A stretch of 64,000 bases of DNA from Dehalobacter sp. (GCA_023667845.1 JAMPIU010000182.1:24468-88467), one strand, 5' to 3'. Counted from the first letter of the stretch, positions 47,822-57,076 are shown. Numbers and translations are program-made. Notes: generated from the letters alone by a model not told the origin.

Positions 47822-48495
47822 TTCGGATGAAATACAGGGTTGCAGAAATTTTTTCAAGCATTAACGGAGAGGGACCGCGGGCAGGAGAAGTGGCTGTTTT
47901 TGTTAGATTTGTCGGGTGCAATCTGCAATGTACTTACTGTGACACCCGCTGGGCTAATGAAGCGGATGTTTCTTACCGGGAAATGACGGGAGCGGAGCTC
48001 TATAAACAGGTCCAGGCCACAGGTATAAAGAACGTCACGTTGACAGGCGGGGAGCCGTTGATACAACCTGGTATTGCAGCGCTAACCGACTTAATGTGCC
48101 AGGATCCGGCACATTCCGTCGAGATTGAAACGAATGGCAGCGTCAGCCTGAAGCCCTTTTGCACAGAGGCTAATCGCCGTCTGGGATTTACGATGGACTA
48201 CAAGCTTGCTTCGAGCGGTATGGAGGACAAGATGGTTTTAGCGAATTTTGAGGTTCTGACATGCCGGGATGCCGTGAAATTCGTGGTTGGCGATCAAAAC
48301 GACCTGGCAAGGGCGTGCGAAATCATAAGTACCTACGGCCTGATCAAGAAAACTGCGGTATTTATCAGTCCTGTTTTTGCAAAAATTGCGCCGTCTGAGA
48401 TCGTTAAATTTATGATTGTGCATCAAATGAATGGGGTGCGCTTGCAGCTTCAGCTACATAAAGTGATCTGGAATCCGGAAAAGAGAGGAGTATAA
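47815..48495 (+). CDS. queE: 7-carboxy-7-deazaguanine synthase QueE
   Basis: A 226-residue radical-SAM enzyme that contracts the pterin ring to 7-carboxy-7-deazaguanine. [20 protein letters not shown], the cluster [13 protein letters not shown] (CxxxCxxC) and [10 protein letters not shown] are diagnostic. The start is uncertain: ATG 47815 overlaps the queD end; ATG 47827 is the other choice. Second gene of the preQ1-controlled operon. Confidence 0.93.
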   Translation: MVIRMKYRVAEIFSSINGEGPRAGEVAVFVRFVGCNLQCTYCDTRWANEADVSYREMTGAELYKQVQATGIKNVTLTGGEPLIQPGIAALTDLMCQDPAHSVEIETNGSVSLKPFCTEANRRLGFTMDYKLASSGMEDKMVLANFEVLTCRDAVKFVVGDQNDLARACEIISTYGLIKKTAVFISPVFAKIAPSEIVKFMIVHQMNGVRLQLQLHKVIWNPEKRGV

Positions 48496-48499
48496 GCTC

Positions 48500-49216
48500 A
48501 TGCAAAAAAATGAAAAAGCTTTGGTCATTTTTAGCGGCGGCCAGGACAGTACGACCTGTCTTTTTTGGGCCAGACAGTTATTTGCAGAAGTCATTGCCCT
48601 GTCCTTTGATTATGGGCAAAAACACCGGCTGGAATTGGATTGTGCCAGAGAAATATGTGCTAAGCACCAGATTGAGCATCATCTGCTGGATCTCGGTTTA
48701 TTAAATCAGCTTGCACCGAATTCGTTGACCAGGCCGGAGATTGAAGTTGAGAAAAATTCGCCGGCCGACCGGTTACCGAACACATTTGTGGACGGCAGGA
48801 ATATGCTCTTTCTGTCGTTTGCAGCTGTTTTTGCCAAACAGAGGGGAATAAGACATTTGATCACCGGCGTTTCTCAGAGTGATTACAGCGGTTATCCGGA
48901 CTGTCGGGATATTTTTGTTAAGTCCCTGAATGTAACCCTTAATCTCGCCATGGATTACGAATTTGTGATTCATACCCCTCTGATGTGGATCGACAAGGCG
49001 GAAACCTGGAAATTGGCTGACGATCTCGGTGTGCTTGCAATGATTCAAGAAGAGACGCTGACCTGTTATAACGGTATCAAAGGTGATGGGTGCGGGGAAT
49101 GTCCTGCGTGCCTGCTGCGGAAAAAGGGATATCAAAGATATTGCAGCAAAGAATCCAATCATACGTTTGAAAATCAAGAGATAGATCATATTAATGAACA
49201 TAAGGATAAATCATGA
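48500..49216 (+). CDS. queC: 7-cyano-7-deazaguanine synthase QueC
   Basis: A 238-residue ATP-dependent enzyme making preQ0 from 7-carboxy-7-deazaguanine and ammonia. PP-loop [40 protein letters not shown], and the C-terminal zinc site [22 protein letters not shown] before the ATG, 4 bases after queE. queF, the reductase from preQ0 to preQ1, is not in this window. Confidence 0.96.
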   Translation: MQKNEKALVIFSGGQDSTTCLFWARQLFAEVIALSFDYGQKHRLELDCAREICAKHQIEHHLLDLGLLNQLAPNSLTRPEIEVEKNSPADRLPNTFVDGRNMLFLSFAAVFAKQRGIRHLITGVSQSDYSGYPDCRDIFVKSLNVTLNLAMDYEFVIHTPLMWIDKAETWKLADDLGVLAMIQEETLTCYNGIKGDGCGECPACLLRKKGYQRYCSKESNHTFENQEIDHINEHKDKS

Positions 49217-49238
49217 CTTGAAATGAAGGAGGAAGAGC

Positions 49239-49379
49239 ATGATGGACAAATGTTCAAAATGCGGTCAGGAAGTTCAAGAAGATGATATCTATGAAGTTAA
49301 CGGACAGAAGGTATGTGAAGACTGTAAACTCAACGAGACGAAGGTTGAAGCAAAACCATGCGGCAATTTTAACGGCTGA
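49239..49379 (+). CDS. Small zinc-ribbon protein, 46 aa
   Basis: Two knuckles, CSKCG and CEDC, bracket a short beta stretch (EDDIYEVNGQKVC), forming a single treble-clef-like zinc ribbon. A lone Cys remains near the end (KPCGNF). AAGGAGG (49226-49232) precedes ATG 49239; the second codon is also ATG. It follows queC by 22 bases before a terminator, so it is likely the last gene of the queuosine operon. Function unknown. Confidence 0.75.
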   Translation: MMDKCSKCGQEVQEDDIYEVNGQKVCEDCKLNETKVEAKPCGNFNG

Positions 49380-49444
49380 TTTTGATTTTTGAAGTTGTTC
49401 TGTGGTGTATAATCTATGGTGTATAAAATGTATAAAAGATAAAA

Positions 49445-49490
49445 TAAGGCTGCTGCGCAATGAAAATGGTCATTAAGCGGCAGCTTTTAT
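49445..49490 (+). terminator. Rho-independent terminator of the que operon
   Basis: Stem aaggctgctgc / gcggcagcttt (two G-U pairs) with an inner aatga/tcatt stem, and a T-rich end. Confidence 0.75.
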
Positions 49491-49616
49491 TGGTTGTTTG
49501 ACACGACAAATTGCGCAATACTTTTTCGTCCATCTCAGCTATAATGAAAATAACGTTCTCAAATTCCCTGCTCAAATAATTCATACAAGCTTGATTACCC
49601 TAAATTAGGTCTGGGG

Positions 49617-49755
49617 GTCACAATTCCAGCGTTAAGCGGAGCATGGAGGCGAAGCGCGGCTGTTAACGTCCATGGATGGACTAATGTCGCGGTGCCATGG
49701 AGGGCAAGGAGCGACAAGCCACGGATGGCGCAACAGCCGGAAGCGGAATTGTGGC
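49617..49755 (+). ncRNA. Unidentified structured RNA element in the pgi leader
   Basis: By eye: closing stem gtcacaattcc (49617-49627) with ggaattgtggc (49745-49755), 11 bp; inner stem cggctgtt (49657-49664) with aacagccg (49732-49739), 8 bp. Inside are three hairpins: gtcca-tgga-tggac (49668-49681), tgtcgc plus tgcc with ggca plus gcgaca (49685-49716), and gcca-cgga-tggc (49718-49729). Each loop or arm shows a GGA triplet, most in the context ATGGA or CGGA. No terminator follows. A TATAAT at 49540-49545 could start the transcript. I match it to no known class. Confidence 0.5.
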
Positions 49756-49891
49756 GCACAGGCCAACCCGGGAGTTTAACGCAATCATATATTTGAGCAT
49801 TTATTTCAGGAACGTTGTACTAGATGCCAGGCGCGGGTATAGAATCGGATTGTCCAGGGTAGAGTATGATTACCGATGGGTGAGGTGATTG

Positions 49892-49909
49892 CATTGTGAG
49901 GTCACAATG
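49892..49909. promoter_or_regulatory. Palindrome over the pgi start codon
   Basis: cattgtga-gg-tcacaatg, a perfect 8-bp inverted repeat with a 2-base centre; the GTG start (49896-49898) lies in its left arm. It could be a protein operator or an RNA hairpin that hides the start. Confidence 0.6.
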
Positions 49910-51500
49910 GCAGAAATTCCGGGAATATTTATATTTCGATGATGAGCTGGGAATCCAGGTGGATGTCAGCCGCGCAGGATTTCCGGATACGTATCTGGAT
50001 GACATGGAACTACGCCTGCAGGACATGTATCACCAGATTCAGGCCTTGGAACAGGGAGTGGTTGCCAACCCGGACGAGCAGCGGATGGTTGGGCATTATT
50101 GGCTGAGTGATCCTGAATTAGCTCCACAGCCGGAAATAGGCGCGGCAATCAAAGATACCCTGCACCGTATTCTATGTTTTGCGCAGGATGTTCATGCGGG
50201 TACTGTATGTGGTCAAAACGGACACCCTTTCCGGAACGTTATTGTTGTTGGCATTGGCGGATCTTCTTTAGGACCGCGTTTTGTTTCCGAGGCACTCGGG
50301 AAAAAAGGTGATCCCTGTTCGCTGTACTTTATCGATAACACAGATCCTGACGGTATGGACCGTATTTTTGCTGAGCTGGATGCTAAGGCGGATGCAACAT
50401 TAACGATCGTAATCTCCAAAAGTGGCGGCACGGTTGAAACCCGCAACGGAATGGAAGAAGTCCGTCATTTTTACATAAGCCGGGGGCTGGACTTCAGCCG
50501 TCATGCGGTTAGTATCACCCAGCCAGGAAGCGGATTGGATCAGATCCGGATTAAAGAGGATTGGCTGGACGCTTTCCCGGTTTGGGAATGGGTTGGCGGG
50601 CGGACTTCTGTCTTGTCCGCTGTGGGGCTGCTGCCGCTGGCTTTACAGGGAATTGATATTTGTGGCCTTTTGGATGGGGCTAAGAAGTGCAACTCCCTGA
50701 CCAGGAACACGGATACGAAAAGCAACCCTGCTGCCCTTACCGCCTTGGCGTGGTACGTCCTGACAGGCGGCAAAGGCGGGCAGCAGATGGTTATCCTTCC
50801 TTATAAAGACCGTTTGGAGCTTTTCCCGAAATATCTTCAGCAATTGATCATGGAGTCTCTGGGAAAAGAAAAGGACTTGGACGGAAATATTGTCCATCAG
50901 GGAATTGCAGTACTTGGAAATAAAGGAACAAGTGATCAGCATTCCTATATCCAGCAGCTGCTGGACGGGCCCGGTAACTTTTTTGTGACCTTCATAGAAG
51001 TACTGAAGGACAGGGATGGAGACTCAATCCAGATTGCCGAGGAAAGCACCAGCGGTGATTATTTGCAGGCTTTTCTGCTCGGGACGAGGAATGCCCTGTC
51101 AAACAAGGGCCGAAAATCAATTACGCTGACAGTGAGAGACCTCAGCCCCGTAACGATCGGAGTATTAATTGCCCTATACGAACGTACAGTGAGTATGTAT
51201 GCCCAGCTTGTGCATGTTAATGCTTATCACCAACCGGCTGTAGAAATGGCTAAAAAAGGTGCGCAGGAAATGATTCAATTAAAGAACCTGGCCCTGCGTG
51301 TTCTAAGGGCATGTAAAACCGGAGGGTTAACGGTTGAAGAAATTGCATTGGAAATTGAAGCAGACGGGTCTGTAGTAGACCGCGAAATGCTCTATAAAAT
51401 TCTTAAGCATCTTGAAGCGAATCGGGGAAACAGGATTATAAGTCAAAAGAGCGGCAGTGAATTTGAGGCTTTATACCAGGTTGCGTCTGATCAACAGTGA
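49896..51500 (+). CDS. pgi: Glucose-6-phosphate isomerase
   Basis: A 534-residue PGI converting glucose 6-phosphate to fructose 6-phosphate. SIS-fold signatures: VVGIGGSSLGPRFVSEAL, FIDNTDPDGMDRIF, VISKSGGTVETRNGMEE and WVGGRTSVLSAVGLLPLAL, where most PGIs have a DxGGRFS version. The last 75 residues (VLRACKTGGLTVEEIALEIE onward) look like a small winged-helix-type extension that is absent from the shortest PGIs. GTG start with GAGGTG (49882-49887). The next gene starts 13 bases after it. Confidence 0.9.
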   Translation: MRSQWQKFREYLYFDDELGIQVDVSRAGFPDTYLDDMELRLQDMYHQIQALEQGVVANPDEQRMVGHYWLSDPELAPQPEIGAAIKDTLHRILCFAQDVHAGTVCGQNGHPFRNVIVVGIGGSSLGPRFVSEALGKKGDPCSLYFIDNTDPDGMDRIFAELDAKADATLTIVISKSGGTVETRNGMEEVRHFYISRGLDFSRHAVSITQPGSGLDQIRIKEDWLDAFPVWEWVGGRTSVLSAVGLLPLALQGIDICGLLDGAKKCNSLTRNTDTKSNPAALTALAWYVLTGGKGGQQMVILPYKDRLELFPKYLQQLIMESLGKEKDLDGNIVHQGIAVLGNKGTSDQHSYIQQLLDGPGNFFVTFIEVLKDRDGDSIQIAEESTSGDYLQAFLLGTRNALSNKGRKSITLTVRDLSPVTIGVLIALYERTVSMYAQLVHVNAYHQPAVEMAKKGAQEMIQLKNLALRVLRACKTGGLTVEEIALEIEADGSVVDREMLYKILKHLEANRGNRIISQKSGSEFEALYQVASDQQ

Positions 51501-51513
51501 GGAGAAAAGTAAC

Positions 51514-53262
51514 ATGTATTCAGAGCAAAAGTATGACAGTACCTTGAAATTTTGGATGGAGAATGATTACTTTGACGAGCTCAGTAGGAGGGAACTGGCG
51601 GAAATAACCGATCTGAAGGAGTTGGAGGACCGATTCTATACGACGCTGGAGTTTGGGACCGGCGGCATCAGAGGGGTTCTCGGCGCAGGAACCAATCGCC
51701 TGAATCGTTATGTTATTCGCAAAGTTACACAGGGGTTGGCCGACACGATCTTGGAGCATGGACCAGAGGCGTGTCAGCGAGGGGTTGTCATTGCGTATGA
51801 CAGCCGCTATTTTTCCGAAGATTTTGCAATGGAAGCAGCGTTGGTACTGGCAGTGAATCAGATTAAAGTCTATCTGTTTGAAGGTCTGCGGCCGACGCCT
51901 GAGCTTTCATTTGCTGTCAGGTATCTGCAGACAATTGCCGGCGTAAATATCACGGCCAGCCATAATCCGAAGGAATACAACGGCTATAAGGTCTACTGGG
52001 AGGATGGCGGGCAGCTGCCGCCTGCTCCTGCTAAGCAGATCATTACCAAGATGGCTGAAAGAGAAGACTGGAGGATTGTGCCGGCAGACCGAACCAGAGC
52101 CCTGGAGGAAGGGAAGGTCCAGATGATCGGAGATCAGGTGGATGCTGCCTATCAGGCTGAGATATTCCATAGTCTGCTGAATACAGAACTAACGCAAACT
52201 TATGGTACAAAGCTGAACATTGTCTGCACGCCGCTTCATGGAACCGGCGGCAGCCCTGTCCAAAGCATTCTTACCAAAATGGGCTTTACGGCTTTCCGGA
52301 TGGTTGCAGAACAGGAACAACCTGATCCGGAATTCCCGACGGTGAAATCTCCGAATCCGGAAGATCCGGAGTCGTTTGCGCTTGCTTTAACACTGGCAAA
52401 GAAGACACAGGCGGACCTGGTACTGGCCACCGATCCGGATGCAGACCGCCTCGGAGCATATGCCCTGGACAGAAATGGTCAGTATTGCCGTTTTACCGGT
52501 AATCAGATTGGCGTAATCCTGGCGTATTATATCCTGGATCAAAGAAGACGAAACCACAGACTGCCGGACAATGGCGTGATCGTCAAGACGATAGCCTCTA
52601 CGGACCTGGCCGAAGCAGTTGCGGCTGATTTTGGCGTCAAAACAGTGAATGTGCTGGTCGGCTTTAAATATATTGGAGAAAAGATCAAAGAGATGGAAGC
52701 ACAGTGCTGGGGGACATTTTTGTTTGGCTTTGAAGAAAGCCATGGTTACCTGGCTGGTACGTATACCAGAGATAAGGATGCAGTTCAGGCTTCTGCGCTG
52801 CTGGCTGAGGCGGCATTGTATTACAAGCAGATAGAGAACAAAACCTTGCCGGATATATTGGCGGAACTCTTTGCGCGTTACGGCACTTTCCTCGACGAAC
52901 AGGTTGCTTTTGCGCTGAGCGGCAAAGAAGGCCGGGAACGGATTGCCGCTGTAATGGACAGACTGCGGACGGCAAAGCCGCTTTCTGTTGCGGGGCTTAG
53001 CATACGGTTTATTGATGACTATCAGCAAAATATCCGATGGGATGCGCTGGAGAACAAGACGGAAGAGATAGATCTTCCCCGGGAGAATGCGCTTCGCTTT
53101 TCCTTTGAAGGGGGAGGCTATGTCATGGCAAGACCTTCCGGTACGGAACCAAAAATACGTTTTTATTTCTGTATCAAAGGTTTTACCAGAGCTGAAGCGG
53201 ATGCTACCTTGGCACGTGTCAAAGCGGAAGTCTTCGCCCTGATTAATGACCTGATGGTTTGA
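51514..53262 (+). CDS. pgm: Phosphoglucomutase/phosphomannomutase (PGM2/PgcA type)
   Basis: A 582-residue alpha-D-phosphohexomutase. N-terminal FGTGGIRGVLGAGTNRLN, phosphoserine loop TASHNPKEYNGYKVYW, metal loop ATDPDADRLG, sugar loop GFEESHGYLAG and the phosphate-binding end RPSGTEPKIRFYF are all present. It makes glucose 1-phosphate from glucose 6-phosphate, or acts on mannose, for cell-wall and storage sugars. GAGGAGAA supports ATG 51514. Co-transcribed with pgi: together they distribute hexose phosphates. Confidence 0.93.
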   Translation: MYSEQKYDSTLKFWMENDYFDELSRRELAEITDLKELEDRFYTTLEFGTGGIRGVLGAGTNRLNRYVIRKVTQGLADTILEHGPEACQRGVVIAYDSRYFSEDFAMEAALVLAVNQIKVYLFEGLRPTPELSFAVRYLQTIAGVNITASHNPKEYNGYKVYWEDGGQLPPAPAKQIITKMAEREDWRIVPADRTRALEEGKVQMIGDQVDAAYQAEIFHSLLNTELTQTYGTKLNIVCTPLHGTGGSPVQSILTKMGFTAFRMVAEQEQPDPEFPTVKSPNPEDPESFALALTLAKKTQADLVLATDPDADRLGAYALDRNGQYCRFTGNQIGVILAYYILDQRRRNHRLPDNGVIVKTIASTDLAEAVAADFGVKTVNVLVGFKYIGEKIKEMEAQCWGTFLFGFEESHGYLAGTYTRDKDAVQASALLAEAALYYKQIENKTLPDILAELFARYGTFLDEQVAFALSGKEGRERIAAVMDRLRTAKPLSVAGLSIRFIDDYQQNIRWDALENKTEEIDLPRENALRFSFEGGGYVMARPSGTEPKIRFYFCIKGFTRAEADATLARVKAEVFALINDLMV

Positions 53263-53297
53263 TTGTGGTAGAATACAGGAAAGACAGGAATGAACAA

Positions 53298-53936
53298 TTA
53301 CGATACATGAACCATGTTTGGATATACCTGGTGAATGAACGAATCAGGGTAAGAACGGTCTAAAAAAGTCTGAATGGAATTTGTCGGCGGGATGCCGTCG
53401 TATCTTTGGTTTGCCCTGAATACGGCAGCGGCCGAAATGGATAAATCGAAGGTCATGAATAGAATTATAATCCATGTCACAAGGGTACTCATCTTCATGG
53501 GAAAGTTTTCGATTCTTTTACTGATAAATGGGTAAATATACTTAATGAAGACAACGCCCAGGATTCCCCAAAAAAATGAGTATGCCAGCGATGTCCTGCC
53601 AAGTATATCGAGCATAGAATAACTGTAGTCCCAGGATATAAAACCAAAAGCATATTCCTGTATCAGACTGCAGATAAGTTCATACAAGCATCCTATAAAA
53701 GCACTTATAAAAAATAAGGACCATTTATTTTTGAAATTTGTTCTTTGCAGCAGCAAAATAACAATAACGGCTGCAAAACCGTAGATATGACTGAAAGGAC
53801 CATAAATCAGACCTGACCTGCTTTCGATATATCCATGCAGAATAAAACAGTAGATGGATTCAAAAACAAAACCAAGGATAGAAGCAATAAAAAATAGCCA
53901 AACCATTTTGTGAAAATGATAGGGTATTTTCTTCAT
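53298..53936 (-). CDS. CmpB-like (putative ABC-transporter type IV) membrane protein
   Basis: A 212-residue protein with about six helices. FIASILGFVFESIYC, then YGPFSHIYGFAAV and IGCLYELICSLIQEYAFG / WDYSYSMLDILGRTSLAYSFFWG match the pattern of the DUF1113/ABC_trans_CmpB family seen in clostridia. No ATPase partner adjoins. TAGGAGC lies before the ATG at 53936; the longer frame adds 16 unlikely residues. Role unknown. Confidence 0.7.
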   Translation of the reverse strand: MKKIPYHFHKMVWLFFIASILGFVFESIYCFILHGYIESRSGLIYGPFSHIYGFAAVIVILLLQRTNFKNKWSLFFISAFIGCLYELICSLIQEYAFGFISWDYSYSMLDILGRTSLAYSFFWGILGVVFIKYIYPFISKRIENFPMKMSTLVTWIIILFMTFDLSISAAAVFRANQRYDGIPPTNSIQTFLDRSYPDSFIHQVYPNMVHVS

Positions 53937-54113
53937 ATAAACGCTCCTAACGTTAGGTAATGTGATGCAGGAGTCATTCACCAAGAAGTTTGGAAAACCG
54001 AAAATCTGGAATTAATTATAGCATCTCATTACATAAATTGTAAGAATGATATAACCGTGGTTATCCGAATGATCAGTTTACAGAGAATTGTTAAGTGAAT
54101 GGAGGTGAAGGGC

Positions 54114-55043
54114 TTGCAACACTATCTTGTCTCTCCGGAGGGCCTGAAAGAAATAGAATCACAACAGATTCCGACAGAGGGAAAGTTTAGCATAACCCTC
54201 TTCGATGCTGAGGAATGGAAGCTCCTGAACGGGCACTTGGCATCTGCCGGATCTGCAGGGATCGACCGTGTTCTGGGAAACCTGAATCCGCAGGGGAATA
54301 GCTTTAATCAAAGATTTGAACGTCTGCACCCTTCTCTGTTTTTTATTGGTTACAGCGATTTTGCTGATGACACCAAAGAATTTGCGATTTACTTTTTTCT
54401 GTCGGCGAATGATATGACGATACTGCGCAATGACCGGCTTGAGCTGTCGCAGATCAATGACTGGGCCCGGAGAGGGCTGCTTACGACACCTTCCGATCTG
54501 GCGCAGCTCCTCGGCATGGAAATACTGGAACACCATCAGCGCCAGCTGGAATTACTGGAAGATGATGTGGACCGGATTGAAGAAAATATCCTGGAAACTC
54601 CTGAAAGATGGCAAAGAAGTGAAATAATTAACCTTCACAAAAAAATACTCGGATTAAAGAAGTCACTGAATGCGCATCAGACGATTTTCAGCAGACTGGC
54701 AGCCATGGATAATCATGATCAGGGGAGGCCATCGTGGAAAGACCTGGTTGCCGATACCCAGCAGAAACTTGAGAATGCACGGCAGACCCATGAGCTGATT
54801 GAAATCCTAATGGAAGCCTACCAGCAGGCCATTGACAACCGGGCCAATGATATCATGAAAGTTCTGACGCTTCTGGCCACGATCCTGCTGCCGATTAATC
54901 TGGTTACCTCCTTCTTTGGAATGAATTTTGAAGCAATGCCGCTGATCCACTCGCCTTTGGGGATGCCGCTCTTTTTCGGTGTATCCGTGTTGATTGTGAC
55001 AGCAGTACTTATCCTGTTTTGGCGTAAACACTGGCTGAGATGA
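54114..55043 (+). CDS. corA: CorA family divalent-cation transporter
   Basis: A 309-residue CorA homologue: a long cytoplasmic funnel of helices with the coiled-coil region (LELLEDDVDRIEENILET, LHKKILGLKKSLN), then two C-terminal helices with the pore signature TSFFGMN. Family role: Mg2+ or Co2+/Ni2+ uptake as a pentamer. The ribosome site GGAGGTG (54102-54108) lies inside the longer frame that starts at ATG 54099, so TTG 54114 is the probable start. Confidence 0.88.
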   Translation: MQHYLVSPEGLKEIESQQIPTEGKFSITLFDAEEWKLLNGHLASAGSAGIDRVLGNLNPQGNSFNQRFERLHPSLFFIGYSDFADDTKEFAIYFFLSANDMTILRNDRLELSQINDWARRGLLTTPSDLAQLLGMEILEHHQRQLELLEDDVDRIEENILETPERWQRSEIINLHKKILGLKKSLNAHQTIFSRLAAMDNHDQGRPSWKDLVADTQQKLENARQTHELIEILMEAYQQAIDNRANDIMKVLTLLATILLPINLVTSFFGMNFEAMPLIHSPLGMPLFFGVSVLIVTAVLILFWRKHWLR

Positions 55044-55083
55044 AATCCGATGCACGCATGGAAAACCAAATCCATTCATTGAG

Positions 55084-55111
55084 AAAAAACAACCATTGAG
55101 GTTGTTTTTTT
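55084..55111 (+). terminator. Rho-independent terminator after corA
   Basis: Stem aaaaaacaacc / ggttgtttttt with a 5-base loop and T run. Almost the same sequence, including the acattctg behind it, recurs at 59849-59877. Confidence 0.9.
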
Positions 55112-55236
55112 TACATTCTGTAGAAGATTCTCCCAACAGAAGACTTAATGAGATAATCTTATGTTATCGCAATGTAATTGAAAGAATCATACAACGGCTT
55201 TTGCTGAAAAGTAAGGTTTATATAGGGGGTCATATA

Positions 55237-56130
55237 ATGAATTTAGTTAATCGAAAAGATGATCATGATTTTTTAGACAAACATAGACTGAGTCAGAAAA
55301 ACAAATTTATCATCTGTTTGTTATTTATTGGGATCCTGGTTTTGGTGCTGTTTTTTGGTAATTTAAATACAGCTCCGGGAATTATTATAGGGAGTATAAT
55401 GGCTGTCGTCACGTTGCTGATGCCGCTGATCTTTGGGTATACCGGCCTTATGGTTACGCTGATATACAGCATCATAGGGATGACTGCTCCATTCAGATTC
55501 GGAATAATGCAAGGTGACCCATATTATTTTGCTATTGCCGTGTTCATCCTGGCTAACTTTTTGGGATCTGCGATTATTGCCATTGAAGTTGAACGCAATA
55601 AAAAGACCCAGAAAGTACTTGAGACCCTTTCTGTAACAGACGGTCTGACAGAGATCTACAATCACAGGTATTTTCAGCAAAGGCTTGACGAAGAGATTGC
55701 GAGGGCGACCAGAGCAAATCGTACGCTTGTCTTGTGTATGATCGATATTGATAACTTTAAGATGTACAATGATTCCTATGGTCATTATTTTGGTGATGAA
55801 ATACTAAGAAAAACAGCCGGGCTGATCCAAAACACAACGAGAAAGTCAGATATTGCCTGCCGCTACGGCGGGGACGAATTTGCAGTAATTTTGCCTGATT
55901 CCGGCGTCGAAGAAGTCCATTTTGTCATGGAAAGACTTAAAGAAGCATTTTACAGTCTGCGATTTTCTTTCCCGGATTGTCACGTTACAAGAACTTTAAC
56001 GCTTTCGGTCGGTTTCTCAATTTTTCCTGATCTGGCGGAAAATAAAGATCAACTGATTACCCAGGCTGATGCTGCCCTTTACCGGGCCAAATATCAGGGC
56101 AGAAACACAATCCAGCTTTATAAAAATTAA
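55237..56130 (+). CDS. Membrane diguanylate cyclase (GGDEF)
   Basis: A 297-residue protein. About four to six hydrophobic segments span residues 25-160, then a GGDEF domain: SVTDGLTEIYNHRYFQQRL, MIDIDNFKMYND, CRYGGDEFAVILPDS and the closing ADAALYRAKYQGRNTI. The active-site loop is intact, and RKSD lies five residues before GGDEF, the position of the inhibitory c-di-GMP site. It would make cyclic di-GMP with feedback control. The ATG at 55237 has AGGGGGT upstream; the longer frame from 55096 begins inside the corA terminator. Confidence 0.88.
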   Translation: MNLVNRKDDHDFLDKHRLSQKNKFIICLLFIGILVLVLFFGNLNTAPGIIIGSIMAVVTLLMPLIFGYTGLMVTLIYSIIGMTAPFRFGIMQGDPYYFAIAVFILANFLGSAIIAIEVERNKKTQKVLETLSVTDGLTEIYNHRYFQQRLDEEIARATRANRTLVLCMIDIDNFKMYNDSYGHYFGDEILRKTAGLIQNTTRKSDIACRYGGDEFAVILPDSGVEEVHFVMERLKEAFYSLRFSFPDCHVTRTLTLSVGFSIFPDLAENKDQLITQADAALYRAKYQGRNTIQLYKN

Positions 56131-56341
56131 TACAAAGCATACTGTATATGGTTGCCCATTTATTTAAAATACGCAGTACTAGAATGAATATTTACCATGA
56201 TCGTTTAAGATGAAAGGGGAAATAAATAAAGCTAAAAAAAGAACTCAAAAAAGGAATAAAAAAGAAAATGTCGAATATACCCGAGAATAAAAGGTAAATT
56301 ATTCATTTTCTGGTCCGGACAGATAAAAAAGAAAGGGAAAT

Positions 56342-57076
56342 ATGGCTAGAATACTTTTGGTTGATGATGAACCGATGGTGCTCAACGCTTTAAAGCGTAT
56401 CCTGCATTCCCGGGGATACGAGCTGTTTGCCGCTACGACCTCGGAAGAAGCGCTGGATTTTTTGCAGAAAAGCGCGATAGATGTGATCATTTGTGACCAA
56501 AATATGCCGGGAATGCTGGGTATTGATCTATTAAAGCGTTCAAGAGAAGAATACCCGGATGCCGTCAGAATTCTGATCACTGGTTCGTCAGACGTTAATG
56601 TTGCAATTTCAGCAATTAATGAAGGCAGCATTTATTATTACCTCGCCAAGCCCTGGAAAAACGAAGAAGTTATTTCAGTGGTCGAAAAAGCCCTTGCCGA
56701 TAAACCTGAACACTTCTATCCGGTGGAACGCAAAATGGAACAGGAGATCAAAAAAATCCCTGTATGGGAAGATGACACCATTATTCTGATTAACCTGTCG
56801 GAGGTTATTTATTTAACGGCAGCTGAAGGGGATGTCGTTGTTATCACCGAAAAAGGAAGATATCAAAGTCCTGACTCTTTAAATTCGTGGGAGAAGAAGC
56901 TTGGATCCGGCAGCTTTTTTCGGTGCCATCGAAGCTATATTGTCAATATCAATAAAATTGAAAAAATCAGTCCCTGGTTCAACAGTGCGTATAATTTGAA
57001 GTTGAAGGACACGAAAGAAACTATTCCTGTCAGCAGAAACTCCACTAAAAAACTGAAAAATTTATTTGGGTTATAA
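56342..57076 (+). CDS. REC-LytTR response regulator
   Basis: A 244-residue regulator. The receiver domain (about 1-120) shows LLVDDEP, phospho-acceptor Asp in VIICDQNMPGMLGIDLL, ITGSSD and LAKPWKNEE, a variant seen in receivers paired with HDOD or HD-GYP proteins. The LytTR DNA-binding domain (about 145-244) has VIYLTAAEGDVVVI, FFRCHRSYIVNINKIE and IPVSRN. Starts the kinase-regulator group. Targets unknown; LytTR proteins bind paired direct repeats. Confidence 0.87.
   Translation: MARILLVDDEPMVLNALKRILHSRGYELFAATTSEEALDFLQKSAIDVIICDQNMPGMLGIDLLKRSREEYPDAVRILITGSSDVNVAISAINEGSIYYYLAKPWKNEEVISVVEKALADKPEHFYPVERKMEQEIKKIPVWEDDTIILINLSEVIYLTAAEGDVVVITEKGRYQSPDSLNSWEKKLGSGSFFRCHRSYIVNINKIEKISPWFNSAYNLKLKDTKETIPVSRNSTKKLKNLFGL

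Noticed and set aside
49685..49700. T-box-like sequence TGGCACCGCG on the minus strand
   Set aside because: It matches the T-box core by about ten bases, but no specifier stem or tRNA-synthetase gene lies downstream on that strand.
49870..49881. Sequence attaccgatggg resembling the end of a c-di-GMP riboswitch
   Set aside because: The remaining GEMM core (the two paired helices and tetraloop-receptor) is absent.
49697..49888. 63-residue plus-strand frame in the pgi leader
   Set aside because: It overlaps the structured element, with no good ribosome site and unlikely composition.
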